Origin: JACDAN01 sp035535195
Lineage (GTDB): Bacteria > Actinomycetota > Thermoleophilia > Gaiellales > Gaiellaceae
Assembly (NCBI GenBank): GCA_035535195.1
Contig: DATLQK010000075.1
Span: forward strand, 18,771 to 82,770
Direction: 5' to 3'
Length of the DNA stretch: 64,000 nucleotides
In this document: piece by piece, positions 43,461-51,566 of the stretch
Layout: each line of letters begins with the position of its first letter
How positions within the stretch are numbered: the stretch's first letter is position 1
The notes under the pieces: model-generated
The model's input: the letters and a program-made list of their open reading frames with translations, nothing else
What the model was told of the DNA's origin: nothing
Databases searched by the model: none
Position numbers and translations under genes: made by a program

Positions 43461-45389
43461 ATGGCTGACGCGGCTGCGCCTGCGGTGCGCGCCCGCGCGG
43501 CGGTCCCGGATCTGGGCGCGGTAAGCGTCGGCGTGGGCTCGGCCGTGGGCCTCGGCGCGCTCGCCGCCTCTGACGGCGGCTACTTCCCCACCGCGTGGGG
43601 CTGGACGGCGCTCGTAACACTCTGGCTCGGGGTGGCGTGGCTCCTGCTCGACCGGGCCGAGGTGAACGGCGGGAGGCTGGGCGGGCTCTTCCTCGGCGCC
43701 GTGACCGCGCTCGCCGGCTGGACGTGGCTGTCGCTCGCCTGGACGGAGAACACGACACAGACGGCGCTCGAGGGGCTCCGCGTTCTTGCCTATCTTGGGA
43801 TCGCCGCGGTGCTCGTGCTCGTCGTCCGCGCTGAGCGCGTCCCAGCGCTGTTACGCGGCACCCTCGCGGCCCTCGTGCTCGTCTCGATCTACGGCCTTGC
43901 GACGCGCCTCTTTCCGGATCGGCTCGGCACCTACGACCCGGTCGCCGGCTACCGCCTCTCCGACCCGATCGGGTACTGGAACGGCCTGGGGATCTTCGCC
44001 GCGATGGCCGCGCTCCTCGCGCTCGTCGTCCTCGCGCGCGACGGCAGCCTCGTCGCCCGCTGCCTCGCCGGCGCGTCGTTCCCGCTGCTTCTGGCCACCG
44101 TCTACTTTACGTTCAGCCGCGGCGCCTGGATCGCGCTGGGCGTCGGATTCCTCGCCGCGTTCGCACTCGATCCGCGCCGGTTGCACCTCGCCGTCGCACT
44201 TCTCGTCGCGGGGGTCCCGGGTGGGATCGCCGTGCTCGTGTGCTCCAGCTCGGACGCACTGACGAACCGCGACGCGCCACTCACGGATGCCGTCGAGCAG
44301 GGACACGAGGTGGCGCTCCTGCTCCTGCTGCTCGCGCTCCTCGGCGCCGGGGCTGCGGCGGCTCTCGCCTACGGAGAGCGCCGGATCGAGCCTGCGAGAA
44401 CCGTCCGTCTCGCGTTTGCCGTCGTCCTGGGCGTCATCACGGCCGCTGCGGTGCTCGGCCTCTTCGTTCGCTTCGGCGGCCCGGTCAGGCTCGTCGACCG
44501 TGCCTACGACGCCTTCAAGGCGGCGCCGCCGGCGGCTTCGACGTCCGCCGACCTCCAGCAGCGGCTCTTCACCTTCACCGGCGGCTACCGCGTCGAGCTC
44601 TGGACGGCCGCCTGGCACGACTTCGGCGACCACCCGGTGCTCGGCTCCGGCCCAGGAACCTACGAGGAGTACTGGTACCGCCATCGGCCGATCCCCCACG
44701 ACGTGCGCGACGCGCACAGCCTCTATCTCGAGACGCTCGCCGAGCTCGGGCCGCTCGGCCTCGCGCTCCTCCTCGCCGCACTCGCCGTGCCGCTCGCAGC
44801 TGCCGTCGCCGCGCGCCGCCACCCGCTCGCTCCGGGAGCCGTCGCCGTGTACGTCGCCTTCCTCGCGCACGCCGGGGTCGACTGGGACTGGGAGCTGATG
44901 GGCGTGACGGCGCCTGCGCTCGCCTGCGCTGTGGCCCTGATCGTGCTTCAGCCGGGCGCGGCGCCGATCGTCCCCGGCTCGCGGCTCCGCGTCGGCGCCG
45001 CGGTCGGCGCGATCGCCCTCGCCGCCGTTGCGTTCGTCGGCCTCGTCGGCTCGAGCGCCCTCGCCGCGAGTCAGGACGCGGCAGGCTCGGCAGCTCCCGA
45101 CTACGCGAAGGCCGAGCGCGAGGCGCGGAAGGCAAAGCGGTGGGCGCCGTGGTCTTCGGAGCCGTGGCAAGGGCTGGGGGAGGCGCAGCTCGCCGCCGGC
45201 GATACCGCCGCGGCGCGCGGAAGCTTCCGGAAGGCAATCGACAAGGAGCCGACCGACTGGCTGCTCTGGTTCCACCTCGCCGAGGCGAGCACCGGCGCCG
45301 CCAAGCGCCAGGCGGCCGACGAAGCATTGAGGCTGAACCCGCTGAACTTCGACGTGCTGACGATGCAGAAGCAACTGAGGGGCGGCTGA
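43461..45389 (+). CDS. O-antigen ligase/polymerase-like membrane protein with TPR tail
   Basis: 642 residues with roughly 12 hydrophobic helices. The Wzy_C/O-antigen ligase signature covers VYFTFSRGAWIALGVGFLA and the periplasmic loop GSGPGTYEEYWYRH with DVRDAHSLYLETLAELG. After the last helix (about 520-540) a TPR-like stretch runs (WQGLGEAQLAAGDTAAARGS and onward). These enzymes polymerise or transfer lipid-linked glycans. Its stop overlaps the ATG of an ECF sigma gene, an unusual link. Confidence 0.82.
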   Translation: MADAAAPAVRARAAVPDLGAVSVGVGSAVGLGALAASDGGYFPTAWGWTALVTLWLGVAWLLLDRAEVNGGRLGGLFLGAVTALAGWTWLSLAWTENTTQTALEGLRVLAYLGIAAVLVLVVRAERVPALLRGTLAALVLVSIYGLATRLFPDRLGTYDPVAGYRLSDPIGYWNGLGIFAAMAALLALVVLARDGSLVARCLAGASFPLLLATVYFTFSRGAWIALGVGFLAAFALDPRRLHLAVALLVAGVPGGIAVLVCSSSDALTNRDAPLTDAVEQGHEVALLLLLLALLGAGAAAALAYGERRIEPARTVRLAFAVVLGVITAAAVLGLFVRFGGPVRLVDRAYDAFKAAPPAASTSADLQQRLFTFTGGYRVELWTAAWHDFGDHPVLGSGPGTYEEYWYRHRPIPHDVRDAHSLYLETLAELGPLGLALLLAALAVPLAAAVAARRHPLAPGAVAVYVAFLAHAGVDWDWELMGVTAPALACAVALIVLQPGAAPIVPGSRLRVGAAVGAIALAAVAFVGLVGSSALAASQDAAGSAAPDYAKAEREARKAKRWAPWSSEPWQGLGEAQLAAGDTAAARGSFRKAIDKEPTDWLLWFHLAEASTGAAKRQAADEALRLNPLNFDVLTMQKQLRGG

Positions 45390-45901
45390 TGCTCCGCCGC
45401 GACCCGCTGGCGAACCCCGAGCCGCTGATCCGGCGCGTGTACGCCTACGTCGCCTACCGAGTCGGCGACGGGCCGGATGCCGAGGACCTGACGAGCGAGA
45501 CCTTCGAGCGGGCGCTGCGGTACAAGAAGAGCTACGACCCGACGAAGGGCGAGCCCGTCCAGTGGCTGCTCGGGATCGCGAAGCGCTGCGTCGACGGCCG
45601 CGGCCCGCGCTTGGAGCTGGCGAGCGAGTGGGTCGACGAGGCGGCCCCCGGCGACGTCGAAGAGGAGGCGATCCGCCGGCTCTCGGTCTCACGCGCGGTC
45701 GCGACGCTGGACGAGCGGGACCGCGAGCTGATCGCGCTCCGGTACGGAGCCGACCTCACCGCCCGTCAGATCGCGGAGCTCCTGGGTGCTCGCACGAACG
45801 CGATCGAGGTCGCGCTCCACCGCGCCCTCGCACGACTGCGCGGCACCTTCGGCGAAACGGACGATGCACCCCCTGTAAGGAAACGCGAGGCCACCCGGTA
45901 G
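45389..45901 (+). CDS. ECF-type RNA polymerase sigma factor
   Basis: 170 residues with only regions 2 and 4. Region 2: YAYVAYRVGDGPDAEDLTSETFERAL, split by ordinary variation. Region 4: LDERDRELIALRYGADLTARQIAELLGARTNAIEVALHRALARLR. The usual extracytoplasmic-function layout is followed directly by a membrane protein gene that likely encodes its anti-sigma partner. Downstream L,D-transpeptidase genes suggest a cell-wall regulon. The start overlaps the O-antigen ligase-like stop. Confidence 0.9.
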   Translation: MLRRDPLANPEPLIRRVYAYVAYRVGDGPDAEDLTSETFERALRYKKSYDPTKGEPVQWLLGIAKRCVDGRGPRLELASEWVDEAAPGDVEEEAIRRLSVSRAVATLDERDRELIALRYGADLTARQIAELLGARTNAIEVALHRALARLRGTFGETDDAPPVRKREATR

Positions 45902-45940
45902 TAGGGAGTGCAATGGGATTCGATGAGGGGGTTCACTGAA

Positions 45941-46357
45941 ATGCGGTACTGGCGGAGACGGCAGGAGCCGTTCGATCTCGAGGCCGAGCTGAAGTCCGCT
46001 CGCCCCGAGCCGTCGAACGAGTTCGTGCGCACGCTCGAGTCGCGTGTCAGGCATGACGGCCGCTCCCGCGTGGGCACGCTCCGCGTCGCCTTCGTTGGTG
46101 CGATCACGGCTGTGATGCTCGTCGCGCTCGGTTCGGTCGGCGGCGTCGGCTACGCGTCCTCGGCGGCACAGGACGCCGCGGTCAGCGTGAAGCGCGTCGT
46201 GCAGCCGAAGAAGGTCGTCCGGGTGCTCAAGAAGAGCCCGGCCATCGACCAGTACGGCGGCAAGAAGAAGGCCAAGAAGAAGGTCAAGAAGGCCAAGAAG
46301 GGCAAGGGCGCGAAGGGTCGCGTGAAGGCCCGGACGCGGCCGCCGTTCACCGGCTAG
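45941..46357 (+). CDS. single-helix membrane protein with Lys-rich tail, candidate anti-sigma factor
   Basis: 138 residues from the ATG preceded by GAGGGGG at 9 nt. Cytoplasmic residues 1-46 (RRRQEPFDLEAELKSARPEP) resemble the sigma-binding stub of small anti-sigma proteins. A membrane helix spans about 47-73. The outer part is short, and its last 30 residues are almost only Lys, Ala and Gly (KKKAKKKVKKAKKGKGAKG), suited to binding anionic wall polymers. No zinc-binding HxxxCxxC motif is present. Anti-sigma role is inferred from position. Confidence 0.6.
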   Translation: MRYWRRRQEPFDLEAELKSARPEPSNEFVRTLESRVRHDGRSRVGTLRVAFVGAITAVMLVALGSVGGVGYASSAAQDAAVSVKRVVQPKKVVRVLKKSPAIDQYGGKKKAKKKVKKAKKGKGAKGRVKARTRPPFTG

Positions 46358-46384
46358 AGCCGGAGCGCGGAACGAGGGGTTGGA

Positions 46385-46411
46385 GAGGGCGATCCGACGG
46401 ATCGCCCTCTT
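46385..46411 (+). terminator. strong hairpin terminator
   Basis: A 12-bp stem (AGAGGGCGATCC with its complement) around a GAC loop, followed by TTCG. It lies between the candidate anti-sigma gene and the first L,D-transpeptidase. Confidence 0.6.
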
Positions 46412-46445
46412 CGTGCTAGAAGAAGAAACAAGGGGTCGGATTCGG

Positions 46446-47480
46446 ATGCACGACGGAGCATTGAGAGCACGCCGCCTGGCGCTCGTACTCGCCGCCGCGG
46501 TGTGCGCACTCGCGGTTGCGGGTGGCGCGCCGGCGAGCGACGGCGTCTACTGGCAGGGCCAGACGCCCGAGAACCGGACCGCCGTCGTCGCCGCGGTCGG
46601 CTCCGAGCTCCGCATCCCGCTCGAGGCTGCCGGCCCGATCGGCACGCAGGTCTCGATCTTTGCCGACCGGCTGCCCCCGGGCGCGCGGCTCGAGCGCTCC
46701 CCCGAGAACGAGAGCAAGACGACGTTCCGCTGGCGGCCGGCGAAGAAGCAGCTCGGCGAGTGGAAGCTCCGGTTCGGCGCGGAGGTCGGAGCGGCGTCGG
46801 CGCCGCGGATCACGATCTACGTCCACGTAGGGCGTCGCCTCGCCCGCACGTTCCGGATCTCGAGCGAGAACGGGCTCTCCTGGAACGCGGTGCTCGGCCG
46901 CAGCGTGAATGCGCTCGCGCGGCCGACGGCTGGATCCCGCGCGGTGATGCGGCTCGCCGCCATCACGCCGGAGAGCATGCCGCACGTCGTCTACCTGCTC
47001 GGCGGCACGGTCGGCCGCGACGGGCGCTACTGGCTGCGCGTGGCGCTGCCGAAGCTCCCCAACGGCTCATCGGGCTGGATCCCCCGGGAGGCAGTCACCG
47101 AAATCCGTAAGCTCGACACGCACCTCGTGATCGACCGCTCGCGCCTCCGGGCGACGCTTTACCGGAACGGGCGGCCGGTGTTCCGCTCGATCGTCGGCGT
47201 GGGTCAGCCACGGTGGCCGACGCCGCGCGGGCGGTTCTACGTCCGCGAGCGGCTGACCGGCTTCACCGACCCGATCTATGGCTCGCTCGCCTTCGGCACG
47301 AACGGTCGCTCGGCGGTGCTGACGGACTGGCCGGGCGGCGGCTTCATCGGGATCCACGGCACGAACCAGCCGGAGATCCTGCCCGGGCGCGTCTCGCACG
47401 GCTGCGTCCGGATGCCGAACGAGTCCATCCGCCGCCTCGACCGGCTGATGCAGGTCGGCACCCCCGTCACGATCAAATAG
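46446..47480 (+). CDS. L,D-transpeptidase (YkuD family), copy 1
   Basis: Forms 3-3 peptidoglycan cross-links. 344 residues: signal peptide (about 10-32, LALVLAAAVCALAVAGG), an immunoglobulin-like domain (about 40-130), an SH3-like stretch ending GWIPREAV, then the YkuD domain. Catalytic site: HG in GIHGTNQPE and SHGCVRM with Cys at 320. The ATG at 46446 is chosen because the longer frame would start inside the terminator. It is the most divergent of three tandem copies. Confidence 0.9.
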   Translation: MHDGALRARRLALVLAAAVCALAVAGGAPASDGVYWQGQTPENRTAVVAAVGSELRIPLEAAGPIGTQVSIFADRLPPGARLERSPENESKTTFRWRPAKKQLGEWKLRFGAEVGAASAPRITIYVHVGRRLARTFRISSENGLSWNAVLGRSVNALARPTAGSRAVMRLAAITPESMPHVVYLLGGTVGRDGRYWLRVALPKLPNGSSGWIPREAVTEIRKLDTHLVIDRSRLRATLYRNGRPVFRSIVGVGQPRWPTPRGRFYVRERLTGFTDPIYGSLAFGTNGRSAVLTDWPGGGFIGIHGTNQPEILPGRVSHGCVRMPNESIRRLDRLMQVGTPVTIK

Positions 47481-47494
47481 CCGGGTCGTTCGTT

Positions 47495-48565
47495 ATGTTC
47501 CGCGGCTTCATGGCGGGTAGGAGTCCACGCGTCCTGGTCTTCGCGGCACTGGCCGCTCTCGCGCTGCCCGCAGGCGTCTCCGCGGGCTCTGCCGCGACGC
47601 CCGGTGCCACCTGGGTCGCGCCGACGCCGGCCGAGGGGAAGCGGCTCACCGCCACGATCGGGAAGTCCCTTGCGTTCTCGGTGGCGGCGACCGCGCCCGG
47701 CGCACCCGTCGTCACGGTCGGGATCCAGTCGGCCGGACTGCCGCGGAACGCGGTGGTGCAGGCGGCTGCGGGAAACCCCGGGACGCTGGCGGTGAGCTGG
47801 AAGCCGACCCGCACCCAGGGTGGCAGGACCTTCAGCGTGACGTTCACGGCACAGGCGAGCACGCCCGGCCTGGCACCGCCCGCGCGGCACGTCGTGCTCC
47901 ACGTCCGCAAGCCGAAGACCAGGAAGAAGACGACCTTCGTCCTCTCGAAACCCGACCAGGACCTCTACCGGTGGGCCTTCGTCCTGCGGAAGAGCGTCGT
48001 CCGGGCCGCTCCGCGACGCACCTCCGCGGCCATCGCGCTGCTCGGCCGCACGACGCCCGAGGGCACCGACAACCTCGTCCTCACGCTCGACGGCCGCCGG
48101 ACGAGGCGCGGCGTCTGGATCCGGATCCGGCTGCCGATCCTGCCGGCCAACCGGACCGGCTGGGTGCCGAGAAAGACGCTGTCGGACTGGAAGGAGGTGC
48201 GGACGCACCTGATCGTCGACCGCCGGCGGCTGACTGCCACGCTCTACAAGCGCGGCAAGGTCGTGTACCGCGCCCCGGTCGGCGTGGGCCAGCCGCACTG
48301 GCCGACGCCGCGTGGGGAGTTCTACATCCGCAATCAGCTCTACGGATTCGGAAACGCCGCCTACGGACCGATCGCGTTCGGGACGAGCGCACGCTCGGCC
48401 GTGCTCACCGACTGGCCCGGCGGTGGGTTCATCGGCATCCACGGGACGAACGAGCCGGGGATCATCCCCGGCCGCGTCTCGCATGGCTGCATCCGGCTGA
48501 AGAACGGGCACATCCTTCGCCTAGCGCGGCTGATGCCCGTTGGCACACCATTGACAGTGCGCTAA
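47495..48565 (+). CDS. L,D-transpeptidase (YkuD family), copy 2
   Basis: 356 residues with the same plan as copy 1: signal peptide (about 8-28, VLVFAALAALALPAGVSAG), Ig-like domain opening with ATWVAPTPAEGKRL, SH3-like domain ending GWVPRKTLSDWK, and YkuD domain with GIHGTNEPG and SHGCIRL (Cys 332). A second in-frame ATG at 47510 is also possible. It lies 14 nt after copy 1. It is clearly closer to copy 3 than to copy 1. Confidence 0.9.
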   Translation: MFRGFMAGRSPRVLVFAALAALALPAGVSAGSAATPGATWVAPTPAEGKRLTATIGKSLAFSVAATAPGAPVVTVGIQSAGLPRNAVVQAAAGNPGTLAVSWKPTRTQGGRTFSVTFTAQASTPGLAPPARHVVLHVRKPKTRKKTTFVLSKPDQDLYRWAFVLRKSVVRAAPRRTSAAIALLGRTTPEGTDNLVLTLDGRRTRRGVWIRIRLPILPANRTGWVPRKTLSDWKEVRTHLIVDRRRLTATLYKRGKVVYRAPVGVGQPHWPTPRGEFYIRNQLYGFGNAAYGPIAFGTSARSAVLTDWPGGGFIGIHGTNEPGIIPGRVSHGCIRLKNGHILRLARLMPVGTPLTVR

Positions 48566-48595
48566 CCTCGCAGGAAAGAACTGCGGCGCACGCCA

Positions 48596-49648
48596 ATGAC
48601 CAGGGCGACGCGCCACATAGCGATTCTCTGCTGCGGTCTAGGTCTCCTTGCGGCGTTCACCCCCTCCGCGGCTGCGCGCGTCGACGCGCCGGCGGCGCCG
48701 GACTGGCTACCGCCGACGCCGGCGGAGGGGACTCGTTTCCGCGTCGCGGTCGGCGAGCCGCTGCGGATCGCCCTCGTCGCGGCCGCGCGGGAGGCGGCGG
48801 ACACCTCGCTCTCGATCGGCGCCCGCGGCATGCCGACCGGTGCGACGCTCAGGACCACGACCGGCAATCCCGCCGGAGCGACCGTACGGTGGATCCCTCA
48901 GCCCGCCCAGAGCGGGCGCACCTTCTGGGTGACGTTCACCGCGCGGCCGGACGACCCGACCGCGGCGTCGGCCACCCGACGGATCGAGGTGGACGTCACC
49001 CGGACGGTCGCGCGCTCCTTCAAGCTCAGCAGTGACGGCTCATCGATCTACCGCTATGCCTTCGTGATGCGCCGCGTCACGGCCCGGCGAGGCCCGAGCG
49101 CGGCCGCGGCGCCGGTGGCGAGGCTGAAGCTCCTGACGCCCGAAAAGACGACGAACCTGGTGCTCGCCCTCGACGGCCGCCGAACGGCCGGCCGTGCCTG
49201 GGTTCGCGTCCGCCTGCCCGTGCTCCCGAACAACACCACCGGCTGGGTTCCGCGCAGCGCGCTGAGCGACTGGAAGCTCGTCAGGACCCGCCTCGTCGTC
49301 AACCTGCGGCGGATGACGATGACGCTCTACCGCACGGGCCGCGCGGTCTTCTCCACGCTCGTCGGGATCGGCCGGCCTCGCGCGCCGACGCCGCGGGGCG
49401 AGTTCTTCGTCCGCAACCAACTCTACGGCTTCCACGATCCGTTCTACGGGCCGATCGCGTACGGCACCAGCGCGCGCTCCGAGGTGCTGACCGACTGGCC
49501 GGCCGGCGGCTTCGTCGGGATCCACGGCACGAACCTGCCGGGGATGATCCCGGGCCGGATCTCCCACGGCTGCATCCGGATGCGGAACGACCAGATCCTC
49601 CGCCTGGCCAGGCTGCTGCCAGTCGGGACGCCGCTGACGATCCGGTAG
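48596..49648 (+). CDS. L,D-transpeptidase (YkuD family), copy 3
   Basis: 350 residues. Signal peptide (about 8-28), then PDWLPPTPAEGTRF parallels the ATWVAPTPAEGKRL of copy 2. The middle domain ends GWVPRSALSDWK, and the YkuD site has GIHGTNLPG and SHGCIRM (Cys 326). The stretch NQLYGFHDPFYGPIAYGTS is nearly the same as in copy 2, so these two arose by recent duplication, while the N-terminal domains have drifted. Substrate-binding differences would lie there. Confidence 0.9.
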   Translation: MTRATRHIAILCCGLGLLAAFTPSAAARVDAPAAPDWLPPTPAEGTRFRVAVGEPLRIALVAAAREAADTSLSIGARGMPTGATLRTTTGNPAGATVRWIPQPAQSGRTFWVTFTARPDDPTAASATRRIEVDVTRTVARSFKLSSDGSSIYRYAFVMRRVTARRGPSAAAAPVARLKLLTPEKTTNLVLALDGRRTAGRAWVRVRLPVLPNNTTGWVPRSALSDWKLVRTRLVVNLRRMTMTLYRTGRAVFSTLVGIGRPRAPTPRGEFFVRNQLYGFHDPFYGPIAYGTSARSEVLTDWPAGGFVGIHGTNLPGMIPGRISHGCIRMRNDQILRLARLLPVGTPLTIR

Positions 49649-49651
49649 GCG

Positions 49652-49903
49652 CTACGCCGCCAGCGACCCGAGCTCGCCGTCCTGGTCGAGCCGCCAGAGC
49701 TCGACGTAGCCCCCGATCGGCTCGTCGTCGATGAAGATCTGCGGCACCGTCCAGCGGCCGGTGAGGTCGTGGACGGTCTGCCGGAAGGCGGGGTCGTCGT
49801 CCAGGGAGATCTCCTCGTACGGGATCCCGCGCTGCTCGAGCAGCGCCTTCGCACGGACGCAATAGCCGCACCAGCGCGTGGTGTAGAGCCGGACCCTCGC
49901 CAT
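49652..49903 (-). CDS. glutaredoxin-like protein
   Basis: 83-residue thioredoxin-fold redox protein. The active site is CGYC (12-15) in LYTTRWCGYCVRAKALLEQR. The cis-Pro is in TVPQIFIDDEPIGGY. These fit class I (dithiol) glutaredoxins or mycoredoxins; actinobacteria normally use mycothiol in place of glutathione. It is transcribed toward the L,D-transpeptidase cluster, ending 3 nt beyond copy 3. Divergent from recO with a 44-nt gap. Confidence 0.88.
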   Translation of the reverse strand: MARVRLYTTRWCGYCVRAKALLEQRGIPYEEISLDDDPAFRQTVHDLTGRWTVPQIFIDDEPIGGYVELWRLDQDGELGSLAA

Positions 49904-49935
49904 GCAGAGGGAATTTTGCCCGCAGACCCCGCTTC

Positions 49936-49941
49936 TACACT
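49936..49941 (+). promoter_or_regulatory. -10 hexamer of recO
   Basis: TACACT, 6 nt before the ATG at 49948. Confidence 0.45.
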
Positions 49942-49947
49942 TGCGCC

Positions 49948-50691
49948 ATGGCCGGGAGGACCTACAAGACCGAAGCCGTCGTCCTGCGCTCGCTGCGCTT
50001 CGGCGAGGCCGACCGCGTGCTCCATCTCTACACGCTCGACCGCGGCCGCGTGGGCGCCGTAGCGAAGGGGATCCGCCGCACGAAGTCACGCTTCGGCGCC
50101 CGTCTCGAGCCGCTGAGCCACGTCGAGCTCGTGCTGCACCAGGGCGGCGGCGAGCTCTCGACCATCACGGGAGTCGACCTGGTTCGCTCGCACCGGCCGG
50201 CGCGCGAGGACCCGTACCGTCTCGGGGTCGGCTTCATCGGGCTCGAGGCGATGCTGCGGCTCTTCCCCGAGCAGGAGGCGAACCCGCGCGCGTTCGAGGC
50301 GCTGACGCGGTTCCTCGACCTCCTCGACGAGGCCGAGCCGCAGCCCGGCGAGCGGCCGGCGACCGACCCGCTCGTCCTCAGCTTCCAGCTGAAGCTGCTC
50401 TGGCTCTCGGGCTACCTGCCCCACCTGACGAGCTGTGCGGAGTGCGGCTCCGCCACCGACCTCGTCGGCTACTCGCCGCGCGCCGGTGGAGCCGTGTGCG
50501 CGAACTGCCGCGCCGACGCGCAGGCGCTCTCGCCGGCGGGCTTGCGGGGAATCGAGTCGCTGCTGGCGAGCCCGATGGCGGAGGCGTCCTCGGCGGGGCT
50601 GGCCGGGCGGGCGGCGCGAGAGGCCCTGTCCGTGATCGCCTCGTCATACGAGTACCACGGCGGCTTCCGCCTGAAGACGCTCTCGGCGTGA
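49948..50691 (+). CDS. recO: DNA repair protein RecO
   Basis: Loads RecA on gapped DNA with RecF and RecR. 247 residues: an OB-fold (1-80, YKTEAVVLRSLRFGEADRVL), a helical part, and a four-Cys zinc site (LTSCAECGS and AVCANCRA). Length and order match RecO of Gram-positive bacteria. TGA overlaps the GTG of the GNAT gene. Confidence 0.93.
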   Translation: MAGRTYKTEAVVLRSLRFGEADRVLHLYTLDRGRVGAVAKGIRRTKSRFGARLEPLSHVELVLHQGGGELSTITGVDLVRSHRPAREDPYRLGVGFIGLEAMLRLFPEQEANPRAFEALTRFLDLLDEAEPQPGERPATDPLVLSFQLKLLWLSGYLPHLTSCAECGSATDLVGYSPRAGGAVCANCRADAQALSPAGLRGIESLLASPMAEASSAGLAGRAAREALSVIASSYEYHGGFRLKTLSA

Positions 50692-51116
50692 AGCGGGAGC
50701 TGCCGGGCGGCTTCGAGGTCGACGACGACCGGGAACGGGTCGACGTCGACGCCGTCCACGACTTCGTCTCGAATCACTCCTACTGGGCGGCGGGACGGGC
50801 GCTCGAGGAGCAGGAGCGGCTGGTCCGCGAGGCGGCGCGCGTGGTCGGGCTCTACGACGGCGAGCGCCAGATCGGCTTCGCGAGGGCGGTGAGCGACGGC
50901 GCCTCGATCACGTACCTCGGCGATGTCTACGTCCTGCCGGAGTACCGCGGGAAGGGCCTCGGCGTCGAGCTCGTGCGCGAGATGATCGAGAACGGGCCGT
51001 ATGCGGAGAAGCGCTGGATCCTCCACACGAAGGACGCGCACGCGCTCTACGAGCAGTTCGGCTTCGGGCCGCCCTCCGAGCGGGTGATGGAGCGCCCCAG
51101 GCGGGTCAGTCCTTGA
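50688..51116 (+). CDS. GNAT-family acetyltransferase
   Basis: 142 residues. Acetyl-CoA-binding motif A is in LGDVYVLPEYRGKGLGVELVREM (about 82-104), and motif B is HALYEQFGFGPPSERVMERP. The N-terminal part (VDAVHDFVSNHSYWAAGR) is typical of small N-acetyltransferases that include aminoglycoside-like and tRNA/protein-modifying members; the substrate is unknown. GTG start overlaps recO. Its end overlaps the convergent gene at 51106 by 11 bases. Confidence 0.85.
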   Translation: MKRELPGGFEVDDDRERVDVDAVHDFVSNHSYWAAGRALEEQERLVREAARVVGLYDGERQIGFARAVSDGASITYLGDVYVLPEYRGKGLGVELVREMIENGPYAEKRWILHTKDAHALYEQFGFGPPSERVMERPRRVSP

Positions 51117-51513
51117 TGTCCTCGGCGATCCGATCCTTGAACGGCTTCAGCGTCTCGAACAGCTCGTCCGCCTCGACTTTCTTCTTCGCACCCTGGCTCC
51201 CGAGCAGCCATGGGGCGGCCTCGATCGCGGCGTCCCAGGCGGCTTCCTCGACCTCTCGGTCGTCCGGCTCCTCGTCGGCGTCCTCCAGCGGCTCGATTGC
51301 GTCGAGATAGACGTTCGTGAAGCCGTTCCGCTCCTGCTCATGGAAGGTGATGCGCGCGCGGCGGCCCTCGGCCTCCAGCGCGTTCCGCGCGATCCCCTCG
51401 CGGAACGTCGTGTACTCGTTGCCCTCCTCGTCGACGAGCACGAAGCGGGTATTGCCGGACTTCGTCTGGTGTCCCTGGACCTCCCGGACTCGGACCTCAC
51501 GTGTCTCGGCCAT
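51106..51513 (-). CDS. conserved hypothetical protein, possible OB-fold
   Basis: 135 residues from an internal ATG; an upstream GTG-like extension is less likely. The first half alternates strands (ETREVRVREVQGHQTKSGN, TRFVLVDEEGNEYTTF, GRRARITFHEQERNGFTNVY) in a pattern resembling a small barrel. The second half is acidic and then Lys-rich helix. No catalytic motif is visible. It is encoded divergently from glyQ and converges on the GNAT gene. Confidence 0.6.
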   Translation of the reverse strand: MAETREVRVREVQGHQTKSGNTRFVLVDEEGNEYTTFREGIARNALEAEGRRARITFHEQERNGFTNVYLDAIEPLEDADEEPDDREVEEAAWDAAIEAAPWLLGSQGAKKKVEADELFETLKPFKDRIAEDIKD

Positions 51514-51550
51514 GCCCGGGCTCTTCCCGGTCGGCCCCGGAGTCACACCC

Positions 51551-51556
51551 TAGGAT
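51551..51556 (+). promoter_or_regulatory. -10 hexamer of glyQS
   Basis: TAGGAT, 10 nt before the GTG at 51567. Confidence 0.4.
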
Positions 51557-51566
51557 TGCCCGACTC

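Noticed and set aside
46380..46445. Longer first transpeptidase starting at TTG 46380
   Set aside because: The extension would translate a strong hairpin terminator and place about 22 residues before a normal signal peptide.
46446..49648. The three similar transpeptidase genes as an assembly duplication artefact
   Set aside because: N-terminal domains and intergenic gaps differ clearly, so they are real paralogues.
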